NCBI RefSeq assembly: GCF_008638365.1 | Contig: NZ_VWVU01000031.1 | Location: forward strand, 1 to 64,000 | Direction: 5' to 3' | DNA from: Nocardiopsis quinghaiensis | GTDB lineage: Bacteria; Actinomycetota; Actinomycetes; Streptosporangiales; Streptosporangiaceae | Length of the DNA: 64,000 bases | Shown: positions 54,683 through 62,997 of the stretch, piece after piece | How positions within the stretch are numbered: position 1 is the stretch's first letter | Layout of the letters: each line of letters opens with the position of its first letter | Notes under the pieces: model-generated | Seen by the model: only the letters and a program-made list of their open reading frames with translations | The model's database searches: none | What the model was told of the DNA's origin: nothing | Translations under genes and position numbers: made by a program

Positions 54683-55636
54683 ATGCAGCCTTCGGACTTT
54701 TCACCGAACAGTGCCGTTGACCTCGGCGCGCGCAAGGCGGCCATGGAACGCGAGGCCAAGCAGCGTGCGGCGGAGTCGACGGGTCGATCCAATCCCTACG
54801 CCGTCAACGTCGACGAGTCCAACTTCCAGGCCCAGGTCCTGGAACGGTCCATGACCGCTCCGGTCGTGCTGGCCGTCCTCGTCGGCTGGTCGGAGCAGTC
54901 CAAACAGGTCGAGGACGCCCTGGACAAGCTCTCGGCGGCCTCCGGCGGCAACTGGTCCCTGGCCAAGGTCGACAGCGAGGCCAGCCCGCAGCTGGTCCAG
55001 GCCCTGCGGGTGTCCACGACCCCGATGATCGTCGTGGTCGTCCAGGGCCAGCTCCTGCCCGGCCCGGCGGGTCCGGCCACGGAGGAGCAGCTCACCGGCT
55101 GGCTCGTCGAGGCCTTCGCCGCGCTCAAGGAGCAGGGGGCGCTGCCCCAGGGCCACCCCGGCACCATCACCGGCGAGCCCGGCGCGGAGGGCGCCGTCCC
55201 CGACCAGTCCGAGGAGCCCCAGGCCCGTCCCGTGGACGTCGAGGCCGAGGAGGCCCTGAACCAGGGCGACTTCGCGGCGGCCGAGGCGGCCTACGCCAAG
55301 GCCGTGGAGGCCGACCCCGGCGACGCCGAGTCCAAGAACAAGCTCGCCCAGGTCCGCCTGTTCGGCCGCCTCCAGAACGTGGACCCGGACGCCGTCCGGC
55401 AGGCCGCCGCCGACCGGCCCGAGGACGTCGACGCCCAGATCACCGCCGCCGACGCCGACATGTACGGCGGCAAGTTCGAGGACGCCTTCGACCGCCTCAT
55501 CACCACGGTCAGGAACACACGCGACGAGGACCGGAACCGGGCACGCGCCCACCTGCTGGAGCTGTTCGAGCTGCTGCCCCCGGGCGACCCGAGGATCGGC
55601 GCCGCCCGCCGCAAGCTCACCTCCGCGCTGTTCTGA
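54683..55636 (+). CDS. YbbN/CnoX-like thioredoxin-fold and TPR co-chaperone
   Basis: A 317-residue protein. Residues about 38-155 have a thioredoxin fold (VDESNFQAQVLERSMTAPVVL, STTPMIVVVVQGQLL), and about 190-317 have TPR-like helices (AEEALNQGDFAAAEAAYAKAVEADPGD). Where thioredoxin has WCGPC this has WSEQSKQ, so there is no CxxC redox pair, and a chaperone or holdase role is more likely than reduction. ATG 54683 gives the N-terminus usual in actinobacteria. Confidence 0.88.
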   Translation: MQPSDFSPNSAVDLGARKAAMEREAKQRAAESTGRSNPYAVNVDESNFQAQVLERSMTAPVVLAVLVGWSEQSKQVEDALDKLSAASGGNWSLAKVDSEASPQLVQALRVSTTPMIVVVVQGQLLPGPAGPATEEQLTGWLVEAFAALKEQGALPQGHPGTITGEPGAEGAVPDQSEEPQARPVDVEAEEALNQGDFAAAEAAYAKAVEADPGDAESKNKLAQVRLFGRLQNVDPDAVRQAAADRPEDVDAQITAADADMYGGKFEDAFDRLITTVRNTRDEDRNRARAHLLELFELLPPGDPRIGAARRKLTSALF

Positions 55637-55818
55637 GCCGGGGACGAAGGAAGAGGGAAGGGAACGGGGCGCCCACGGGAAACCGGCGGGCCGCCCCGTG
55701 GCCCCTCCGGGCGAAGGGCCCGGACACCCGTCCGCCCGCGGGATGGACGCGGCCCACGCGGGTACAACCCCGCCATGAGACGGGCCGACGGCCCGCACGG
55801 CGATCCGGCAGGTATCCC

Positions 55819-56583
55819 ATGGTGATCGACGACACCCCCGGCGGGCACGGAGCGCCCGTGGTCACGGTCTCGGCCACCTACGGCGCGGGGGGCGGCGTCG
55901 TGGGACCGGCCGTCGCCGCGCGGCTCGGCGTCGCCTTCCTCGACCGCGCGATCCCCAGCGCGGTGGCCACCCAGATCGGCTGTTCCCTGGACGAGGTGCT
56001 CCAGCGCGACGACCGCGCGCCCGGCGGCTTCGAACGCCTGCTCTCCAGCGCGGCCCGTCTGCCCACCGTCACCCTCGGCAGTGTGGACACCGCCTTCATC
56101 GGCGTGACCAACGGCGAGGGCCGCCTCCTCCACGACCACGAGTTCGTGGAGCAGACCGAGCGGGTCATCGGGGAGGTCGCCCACAGCGGCGGTGTCGTCC
56201 TCGGCCGGGCCGGGGCCGCCGTCCTGGCGGACCACCCCACCGCCCTGCACGTGCGCCTGGACGGTGGCCGCCACGCGCGCCTGCGCCGTGCGCGGGCGCT
56301 GTGGGAGTCCGGTGGCCTGGCCGGGGGCGGCGGCCACGGCGGAGGGGAGGGCGAGCCCACCCTGCGCCTGCTCGACGACAACGACCGGGCCCGGGCCGCC
56401 TACGTGCGGCGCTTCTACCGGACCGATCCCGCCGACCCGCGCCACTACCACCTGGTCCTGGACGCGCTGTCGCTGTCGTTGGAGGCCTGCGCGGACCTCG
56501 TCGTGCGGGCCGCGAGCGACCGCTCCGCCCCTCCGGACGCCGACCCGGGTGTTGCCCGCCGCGGCACCTCGGAGCCGACATAA
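55819..56583 (+). CDS. cytidylate-kinase-like family protein
   Basis: A 254-residue protein of the Cytidylate_kin2 group. The N-terminus VVTVSATYGAGGGVVGPAVAARLGVAF is a P-loop-like segment in which the usual GKST is altered. GGVVLGRAGAAVLADHPTALHVRLD and NDRARAAYVRRFYRTDPADPRHYHLVLD fit the family. Whether it phosphorylates CMP is doubtful with the changed P-loop. The Gly/Glu-rich stretch GGGGHGGGEGE is an insert. ATG 55819. Confidence 0.75.
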   Translation: MVIDDTPGGHGAPVVTVSATYGAGGGVVGPAVAARLGVAFLDRAIPSAVATQIGCSLDEVLQRDDRAPGGFERLLSSAARLPTVTLGSVDTAFIGVTNGEGRLLHDHEFVEQTERVIGEVAHSGGVVLGRAGAAVLADHPTALHVRLDGGRHARLRRARALWESGGLAGGGGHGGGEGEPTLRLLDDNDRARAAYVRRFYRTDPADPRHYHLVLDALSLSLEACADLVVRAASDRSAPPDADPGVARRGTSEPT

Positions 56584-56857
56584 ATTGTGCGATTTTTTAC
56601 CAAAGCGGCAATTGTCACCTTGTACTGACGGTGGGCGCTTGACTCGGGTAAGGTAAGGCGACTCGGTTGCGGATCCGGATCGGCCCCCCGGAACCGGGTC
56701 CCGCGCACCGGTGGCCTGTGGTACCGCGTGCACCGGACACGCGACACCCCCGACGTTCGCACGCCCGGTGACGCCATGCCCGGCGACCGCCTCACCAGTG
56801 GGACCGCCCGCGTGCCCCACGGACGCACAACACCCAGCCAGAGCCAAGGAGCAACAC

Positions 56858-58258
56858 GTGGCCACCCTTCCCAGCGTTTCCTACTCCATCACCGTCCGCC
56901 TCGAACTGGACGCTGGGGGCAGCGCGGTCGGCAGCCTCACCAACGCGGTGGAGCAGGTGGGCGGCATGGTCACCGCCCTGGACGTGGCCGCCGCCGGGCA
57001 CGAGCGCATCCGCATCGACGTCACCTGCGCCGCACGCGACACCGAGCACGCACAGGCCATCGTCGACGCCCTGGGCACGGTCGAGGGCGTGGTCGTGCAC
57101 AAGGTCAGCGACCGCACCTTCCTCATGCACCTGGGCGGCAAGATCGAGATGAAGTCCAAGGTGCCGCTGCGCAACCGCGACGAGCTCTCGATGGCCTACA
57201 CCCCCGGTGTGGCCCGCGTGTCCCAGGCCATCGCCGCCAACAAGGACGACGCCCGCCGCCTGACCATCAAGCGCAACAGCGTCGCCGTGGTCACCGACGG
57301 CTCCGCGGTCCTGGGCCTGGGCAACATCGGCCCCGAGGCCGCCATGCCCGTCATGGAGGGCAAGGCGGCCCTGTTCAAACGCTTCGCCGACATCGACGCC
57401 TGGCCCATCGCCCTGGACACCCAGGACGTGGACGAGATCGTGCGCACCGTCCAGCTGCTCGCCCCCGGCTTCGGCGGCATCAACCTGGAGGACATCTCCG
57501 CGCCCCGCTGCTTCGAGGTCGAGGCCCGCCTGCGCGAGCTGCTCGACATCCCCGTCTTCCACGACGACCAGCACGGCACCGCCATCGTCGTGCTCGCCGC
57601 CCTGCGCAACGCGCTGCGCGTGGTGGGCAAGAAGCTCGGCGAGGTCCGCATCGCCATGTCCGGCGCGGGAGCGGCCGGTACCGCGATCCTCAAACTGCTC
57701 ATGCACGCGGGGGCGCGCGACGTCATCGTCAGCGACGTCCACGGCGCCGTGCACACCGGCCGTGAGGACCTGGACCCCACCCTGCGGTGGATCGCGGAGA
57801 ACACCAACCCGGGCGGCTACGACGGCGACCTGCGTGGCGCCGTGGCCGGAGCGGACGTGTTCATCGGGGTCTCGGCCCCCAACGTGCTCGGCGGCGAGGA
57901 CATCGCCGAGATGAACGAGGACTCCATCATCTTCGCGCTCGCCAACCCCGACCCCGAGGTCGACCCGGACGTCGCGCACCTGCACGCCTCCGTCGTCGCC
58001 ACCGGTCGCAGCGACTACCCCAACCAGATCAACAACGTGCTGGTCTTCCCCGGTGTCTTCCGCGGTCTGCTGGACGCCCAGAGCCGCGACGTCACCTCGG
58101 ACATGATGGTCGCCGCCGCGGAGGCCCTGGCCGACGTCGTCACCGAGGACGAGCTGGGCCCGAACTACATCATCCCCAGCGTGTTCCACTCCGACCTGTC
58201 CAACCACGTGGCCACCGCCGTGCGCGAGGTCGCCGGACGGGCCGCCAAGGGCGGGTGA
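56858..58258 (+). CDS. NAD(P)-dependent malic enzyme with ACT domain
   Basis: A 466-residue enzyme that decarboxylates malate to pyruvate. An N-terminal ACT domain (about 1-80) precedes the malic domain (MAYTPGVARVSQAI, with GSAVLGLGNIGPEAAMPVMEGKA). FHDDQHGTAIVVLAALRNAL is the metal-binding region and MSGAGAAGTAILKLL the NAD-binding motif. AAGGAG lies 6 nt before GTG 56858. The upstream gap (56584-56857) is relatively AT-rich near 56581-56610 and probably contains the promoter. Confidence 0.93.
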   Translation: MATLPSVSYSITVRLELDAGGSAVGSLTNAVEQVGGMVTALDVAAAGHERIRIDVTCAARDTEHAQAIVDALGTVEGVVVHKVSDRTFLMHLGGKIEMKSKVPLRNRDELSMAYTPGVARVSQAIAANKDDARRLTIKRNSVAVVTDGSAVLGLGNIGPEAAMPVMEGKAALFKRFADIDAWPIALDTQDVDEIVRTVQLLAPGFGGINLEDISAPRCFEVEARLRELLDIPVFHDDQHGTAIVVLAALRNALRVVGKKLGEVRIAMSGAGAAGTAILKLLMHAGARDVIVSDVHGAVHTGREDLDPTLRWIAENTNPGGYDGDLRGAVAGADVFIGVSAPNVLGGEDIAEMNEDSIIFALANPDPEVDPDVAHLHASVVATGRSDYPNQINNVLVFPGVFRGLLDAQSRDVTSDMMVAAAEALADVVTEDELGPNYIIPSVFHSDLSNHVATAVREVAGRAAKGG

Positions 58259-58334
58259 CGCCCTCGGGGACTCGTCTCGGCAACGGCTCGGGGAACACCG
58301 TCGAATCGATGGCGGTTGCGGGTAGGTGTGGAGC

Positions 58335-58916
58335 ATGGACCAGCCGACGATGATCGGGCGCCTCCTCGTGGCGGCCCCACTCCTCCAGGAGGACTCCTTC
58401 CGCCGCTCGGTGGTGTTCGTCGTGGACGACACCCCCGACGGCACCCTCGGGGTGATCCTCAACCGTCCCCTGGACATGTCCGTGGACGAGGTCGTCACCG
58501 ACTGGGGCGCCTACGCGAGCGAACCGGCGGTGATGTTCTCCGGAGGGCCGGTCGGCGTCGGCTCCGGCATCGCCCTGGGGGCGGTGGGGCCGGACGAGCC
58601 GCCGCCCGGCTGGTCCCCCCTGGAGGGGCTGGACCCGCACCTGGGCCTGGACGGGCTCGGTGTGGTCGACCTCGACGGCCCTCCCCAGGTACTGGGCGGA
58701 GCACTCGGCGCGTTCCGCGTCTTCGCCGGCTACGCCGGATGGACCGGGGGACAGCTCGCCGGGGAGATCGACGAGGGAGCCTGGTACGTGGTCGACGCGG
58801 TCGCCGACGACGTCTTCACCACCGCTCCCGATGGCCTGTGGTCGCGGGTGCTGCGCCGTCAGGGCGGCGACATGGCACTGCTGTCCACCTACCCCGACGA
58901 TCCCACCATGAACTGA
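58335..58916 (+). CDS. YqgE/AlgH family protein
   Basis: A 193-residue protein. GRLLVAAPLLQEDSFRRSVVFV, GVILNRPLD, FSGGPVG and FAGYAGWTGGQLAGEI are the YqgE signatures. The function of the family is not settled. ATG 58335 is used; a GTG at 58326 would add three residues. Confidence 0.92.
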   Translation: MDQPTMIGRLLVAAPLLQEDSFRRSVVFVVDDTPDGTLGVILNRPLDMSVDEVVTDWGAYASEPAVMFSGGPVGVGSGIALGAVGPDEPPPGWSPLEGLDPHLGLDGLGVVDLDGPPQVLGGALGAFRVFAGYAGWTGGQLAGEIDEGAWYVVDAVADDVFTTAPDGLWSRVLRRQGGDMALLSTYPDDPTMN

Positions 58917-58981
58917 GTCCGCCGTGGTGGGCCGCGACACCCTATACCGTGGAACACAGACGTCGAAAGGTGTGAGGCACT

Positions 58982-59227
58982 ATGGCGATGGACATCCTCA
59001 ACAAGGTCCTTCCGGACAGCGAAACCAAACCGGACATCTCCCATGACGACGGGGACCGCGAGCGGTTCGCCCACTACGTGCAGAAGGAGAAGATCACCCA
59101 GAGCGCCGTGACCGGTGATCCCGTGATCGCCCTGTGCGGCAAGGTGTGGGTGCCCCACCGGGACCCGAAGAAGTTCCCCGTGTGCCCCGACTGCAAGAGG
59201 ACGTACGAGGAGATGACGAAGAAGTAG
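58982..59227 (+). CDS. DUF3039 protein
   Basis: An 81-residue actinobacterial protein with DRERFAHYVQKEKI, ALCGKVWVPHRDPKKFPVCPDCK and a basic end, matching DUF3039. The Cys spacing suggests a zinc ribbon. The function is unknown. GAAAGGTGTGAGG precedes ATG 58982. Confidence 0.88.
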   Translation: MAMDILNKVLPDSETKPDISHDDGDRERFAHYVQKEKITQSAVTGDPVIALCGKVWVPHRDPKKFPVCPDCKRTYEEMTKK

Positions 59228-59281
59228 GGTCCCTCCCCGCGGCCCGTTCCACGGGTACGCCGCCCGGCGGCGGTACACGAA

Positions 59282-59314
59282 AAGGCCTTGACACACGGTG
59301 TGTGCCAAGGCCTT
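59282..59314. terminator. bidirectional hairpin between the DUF3039 and HtaA genes
   Basis: AAGGCCTTG pairs perfectly with CAAGGCCTT and the stem extends inward through CACAC/GTGTG. It lies between convergent genes. Confidence 0.75.
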
Positions 59315-59331
59315 CGCGCTGTCGGGACCGG

Positions 59332-61224
59332 CTACGGAGCCTCGGGCTCCAGGGAGGAGCCGTCTCGGCGTCGGCGTGAGGCGTACACGGCCACACCGCC
59401 CGCACCGACGGCCACCGCCGCGGCGGCCAGCAGACCCGTCAGGGCCGTACCGGTGTTGGGCAGGCCGCCGTCCCCGTCCCCGTCGCCGGGGCCCGGAGCG
59501 GGGTCGCCGTCGCCGCTGCCGTCACCGCCACCGCCGGGGACCTGGGCGTCCTCGCCCACGCTCACGGTCAGGGTGAGCGGGTCCAGGGCCTCGCCGGTGG
59601 AATAGAAGTCCGCGAACGCGGGCACGCCCTCGGCGGCCAGCGAGGCGGGAATGGGATCCCAGCTCAGGACGTCGTCCTCAAGCGTGTACCCCACGTCGGC
59701 CAGGTCCAGTTCGGCGAAGGCCACGTCCTCGTAGGTGACGGACTCCCCGCCGCTCAGCGACTTGCTGGTCACGTCGGCGTGCAGCACGCCCGCGTCGCCG
59801 TCGATCTCCACCCGCGGGTCGCTGACCGTCATCATCAGGAGCGGGTCGGCTCCGTCATGGGCGTGGCCCTCGAAGGCCACGGTGCCCTCGAAGGAGATGT
59901 CGGCGACGGACTCGGACAGGTCTACCTCGCCGCTGCCGCCGGTGAAGGCGAACGTGCCGTCCTCGTTCCTGGTGGCCCCGTCCCGGGGCGTGATCGCGCC
60001 GTGCGCGATGCTGCCGGTGATGTAGTCGCGGAAGGACTCCTTCACTCCCCAGTCCGCGCGGCCGTTGTGGACGGTGAGCGGTTCCTCGGGTGCGTCGGGG
60101 TCGGTCGGCTCGCCGCCCGGATCGGTCGGCTCGTCGGTGGGCCCGTCCTCCGTCGCGAAGGAGACCGGTGTCCACACGTCCTGGTCGCGGTTGGCGATGT
60201 CGGTGTGGTCGTTGAAGACCGCGACGTAGCACTGCGTCTCGGCGCAGTCGTAGGCGGTGCCGTCCTTGCTGTAGGAGCCGGTCACCTGGACGTCGGTGCT
60301 GAAGGACCCGTCCTCGCCGGGGGCGTCGGCGCCGCGCAGCCACACCGCGCCGGTGTGGTGGCCGGGGTAGGAGTCCGCTGACTGCGGGGCGGCGGTCAGG
60401 GCCGCGTAGACGCCCTGGCCGGGTCGGAAGCCGGTGCCTTCGACGGTGACGGTGTCACCCGCGGGGTCCAGGTTCTCGGAGGGGACCACCGTGACCCCGG
60501 GGTCGTGTACCGGCTCGCCGGGGCCGCCCGGCTCGGTGACGTCGCCGATCCCGGCGGTGAAGGAGAGCGGGTCCATCGTGGCGCCCGCGGCGTAGAAGCC
60601 CGCGAACGGATCGACGGCGTCGGCGTGCAGGGCGCCGGCCTGGGAGGTGAAGACGATCTCCTCCTCTTCCACGGTGAGCTCGGCACCGGTCAGTTCGGTG
60701 ACCGCGACCTGCCCGTACTCGATCAGGTCGCCGGGGGGCAGGCTCGGGTTGGCGCCCGCGAACTCGCGGCTGGTGACGTCGGCGTAGACCGTGGCGGTGT
60801 CGCCCTCGAACTCCACTCGGGGATCGGAGACGCGCACCTCCAGGACCGGGCCCTGGCCGTAGTCGTGGCCGGTGAAGACGACGGTTCCCTCGAAGCTCAC
60901 GTCGCCGGAGGCGTCCTCCTTGGAGACCGAGCCCCCGGCGGTGGGGAAGTCGACGGTGCCGTCGGCCAGGACGGTCGCGCCGCCGGAGGCCTCGTAGCCA
61001 CCGTGCGCGATCGGGCTGCCCACGTAGCCGCGGAAGGACTCCTTCACGCCCCAGGCGGCGGAGCCCCCGGTGAGGGGGAGTACCTCGTCGGCCGAGGCGG
61101 CCGGGGCCGCCGCCACGGCGAGCGTGCCGCCCAGTGCGGCCAGACCCGCGTAGGAGGTGAGGACGCGCAGCATCCGCCGGGCTTTGCCCGGTGCCGCGTA
61201 TCCGCTTGTCGGGGTGGTGGTCAT
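59332..61224 (-). CDS. LPxTG-anchored haem-binding protein with two HtaA domains
   Basis: A 630-residue wall protein. A signal peptide ends near ASA at residue 45. HtaA domain 1 (about 55-225) and HtaA domain 2 (about 390-560) both have SFR-x-Y, the region of the haem-ligand Tyr, and a GH in the second conserved segment. Between them is a neocarzinostatin-like domain (about 245-365) with a Cys pair. The C-terminus has an LPNTG motif, a membrane helix and RRRR for sortase anchoring. It should pick up haem at the surface. ATG 61224. Confidence 0.9.
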   Translation of the reverse strand: MTTTPTSGYAAPGKARRMLRVLTSYAGLAALGGTLAVAAAPAASADEVLPLTGGSAAWGVKESFRGYVGSPIAHGGYEASGGATVLADGTVDFPTAGGSVSKEDASGDVSFEGTVVFTGHDYGQGPVLEVRVSDPRVEFEGDTATVYADVTSREFAGANPSLPPGDLIEYGQVAVTELTGAELTVEEEEIVFTSQAGALHADAVDPFAGFYAAGATMDPLSFTAGIGDVTEPGGPGEPVHDPGVTVVPSENLDPAGDTVTVEGTGFRPGQGVYAALTAAPQSADSYPGHHTGAVWLRGADAPGEDGSFSTDVQVTGSYSKDGTAYDCAETQCYVAVFNDHTDIANRDQDVWTPVSFATEDGPTDEPTDPGGEPTDPDAPEEPLTVHNGRADWGVKESFRDYITGSIAHGAITPRDGATRNEDGTFAFTGGSGEVDLSESVADISFEGTVAFEGHAHDGADPLLMMTVSDPRVEIDGDAGVLHADVTSKSLSGGESVTYEDVAFAELDLADVGYTLEDDVLSWDPIPASLAAEGVPAFADFYSTGEALDPLTLTVSVGEDAQVPGGGGDGSGDGDPAPGPGDGDGDGGLPNTGTALTGLLAAAAVAVGAGGVAVYASRRRRDGSSLEPEAP

Positions 61225-61329
61225 GGGATTCGTTGATCCAATCCGTGAGGGGATGGGGAGGCTTCCGGCCGGTGCCGGAAACGGATGGTGGGGCGCGTCC
61301 GCCGGGAGGGCACGGCGGACACCGAGCTG

Positions 61330-62763
61330 TCAGGCCGTGTCGGCGGGGAGGGGACGGGCGCGGCGGCGGGTGGCCGCCAGTGCGGCGGCACCGGTCAGGG
61401 TGGTGACCACGGCGGCCAGGACCAGTCCGTGCAGGGCGTCTCCGGTACGGGGCAGGCGGCCGTCTCCGCCGCCGGCCCCGGAGCCTGCGGAGTCCCCCGA
61501 GCCCCCGGTTCCGGTGCCGCCGGTGCCGCTGCCGGTGCCGCTGCTTCCCGAGCCGTCCCCGGAGCCGGAGCCGGAGCCGTCGCCTCCGGCGCCCTCGGCG
61601 AAGGAGACCGGGACGAATACGTCCTGGCTCCGATCGCTGGACCGGGTGTGGTCGTTGCGGGTGACCACCGCGCACTCCGCGCCGGAGCCGGTGCAGTCGG
61701 TGTTCTCGTCGCTGGCCTTCACCCGCAGGCGGACGCTGAACCCGCCGTCGGCACCGCCGCCGGTGTAGGGGACGGCCAGGCCCTCGCCGTAGGGCGGCGG
61801 GTTGCTGGAGACCCATGCCGACGAGTTGCCGGTGCCCTCCATGTCCACCCCGCCGATACACGGGCTGGGAGCCTGGTCGGGACCGGCGTGGCTGGTGTCG
61901 CACAGGGCCACGTAGATGCCCTTGGAGGTGTCGTATCCGGATCCGGTGACCGTGATCGTCTCTCCGTCCGGATCGAGTCCGCTGGTCCTGGAGACGTTCA
62001 GGGCGGGGTCGCCGGGCTCACGGGGCACAGGGGCCTGCGGAACGGCGGCTTGGGGCTGCGGCGGGGCCTGGGGCGCCGGCGCCGGCGCCGGGGCGGCGAA
62101 GGTCACGGGGACCTGTCCGACGACCGCGGCGGGGACGGCGGCACGGGGCACGGACGCGAGCGCGCTCGTTCCGGCTGCGGTGAAGAGGGCCGGGACGTCC
62201 TCGTCGACGGTGCCGGTGCCCCCGTCCTCCGGGCTCGCCCGGGTGCCGTCCTCGCCGGTGTCCTCCGGAGCGCGGCCGTCCTCCGCCGACGGCTCCGCCT
62301 CCTCCTCGGCCGGGGCGGGCCCGCTCTCGACGAGGCGGATCTCGAAGGGGACCCCGGCCGCGTCGAGGCCGGCGTCGGTGGCGAACCCGGTGCCGGTGGT
62401 CAGGGTGAGGGCGAAGGTGCCCTGGCCGTCGGCCCGAACGGTCACCGCGTTGCCGGTGTCGGCGACCGCCTCCGCGCCGCCGCTGCTCGCGGCCTCGGCC
62501 GGAACGGCCCAGGTCGTGGCCCGCAACAGGGAACCCGGATCGTGCCCGGTGCCGGTGACGGTGACGGTGTCGCCCTCGGGGTCGAGCTCCTCGGTCCGGT
62601 CGACGGTGGTGACACGGGGAAGGTCGGTTCCGGGAGCGGGGACGGGTTCGGCGAGCGCCGTCGTCGGTGCGTACAGGACCGCCATGACGGCGGTGAGTGC
62701 CAGGAACGGGAGGAGTACGTTTCGCCGCCCGTGCCTCGGGTGGGGAGAAACCGCTGTTTGCAT
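61330..62763 (-). CDS. LPxTG wall protein with neocarzinostatin-like domains
   Basis: A 477-residue protein. A signal peptide (residues 1-38) leads to a diverged neocarzinostatin-like domain (about 55-145), a Pro/Ala/Glu-rich linker, a second neocarzinostatin-like domain (about 255-390) with paired Cys, a Gly/Ser-rich spacer and an LPRTG motif, membrane helix and Arg-rich tail. It lacks an HtaA domain but is next to one, and iron boxes lie in its promoter region. Its job is probably part of haem capture; the domain itself binds an enediyne in neocarzinostatin. ATG 62763. Confidence 0.82.
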   Translation of the reverse strand: MQTAVSPHPRHGRRNVLLPFLALTAVMAVLYAPTTALAEPVPAPGTDLPRVTTVDRTEELDPEGDTVTVTGTGHDPGSLLRATTWAVPAEAASSGGAEAVADTGNAVTVRADGQGTFALTLTTGTGFATDAGLDAAGVPFEIRLVESGPAPAEEEAEPSAEDGRAPEDTGEDGTRASPEDGGTGTVDEDVPALFTAAGTSALASVPRAAVPAAVVGQVPVTFAAPAPAPAPQAPPQPQAAVPQAPVPREPGDPALNVSRTSGLDPDGETITVTGSGYDTSKGIYVALCDTSHAGPDQAPSPCIGGVDMEGTGNSSAWVSSNPPPYGEGLAVPYTGGGADGGFSVRLRVKASDENTDCTGSGAECAVVTRNDHTRSSDRSQDVFVPVSFAEGAGGDGSGSGSGDGSGSSGTGSGTGGTGTGGSGDSAGSGAGGGDGRLPRTGDALHGLVLAAVVTTLTGAAALAATRRRARPLPADTA

Positions 62764-62823
62764 CAGGGGCCTTCGCGTTCGTGCGGATTCGGTCGGACCG
62801 CCCGCGAGAAGGGGGGAGTTGAC

Positions 62824-62842
62824 TTAGGCTATGCTTGCCTTT
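62824..62842. promoter_or_regulatory. DtxR/IdeR-type iron box 1
   Basis: TTAGGCTATGCTTGCCTTT matches the consensus TTAGGTTAGGCTAACCTAA at about 13 of 19 positions. It is 61 bp upstream of the wall-protein ATG on the minus strand. Confidence 0.6.
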
Positions 62843-62843
62843 G

Positions 62844-62862
62844 TTAAGTGAGGCTTGCCTAA
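62844..62862. promoter_or_regulatory. DtxR/IdeR-type iron box 2
   Basis: TTAAGTGAGGCTTGCCTAA matches the same consensus at about 15 of 19 positions. It is 20 bp from box 1, about two helical turns. Iron-loaded DtxR/IdeR would repress both divergent genes. Confidence 0.75.
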
Positions 62863-62905
62863 GGTCAGGTCCGTGTCGAAACAGTTGAGCACCGACTCCT
62901 CTGAC

Positions 62906-62934
62906 TTGTCAAGATGATGACGAGGTGTCATAAA
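62906..62934 (+). promoter_or_regulatory. candidate promoter of the haem-binding lipoprotein gene
   Basis: TTGTCA (62906-62911) and CATAAA (62929-62934) have a 17-bp spacer, 63 bp before the ATG at 62998 and just downstream of the iron boxes. Confidence 0.5.
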
Positions 62935-62997
62935 AGTGTCCCGCCGCACCCGCTCCCGGAGGGCACTCCGGCACACGGACCCACGAAAGCGACCGCC

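Noticed and set aside
56649-56663. Possible DtxR half-site (TAAGGTAAGGCGA) upstream of malic enzyme
   Set aside because: Only a half-site matches; the other arm of the palindrome is missing.
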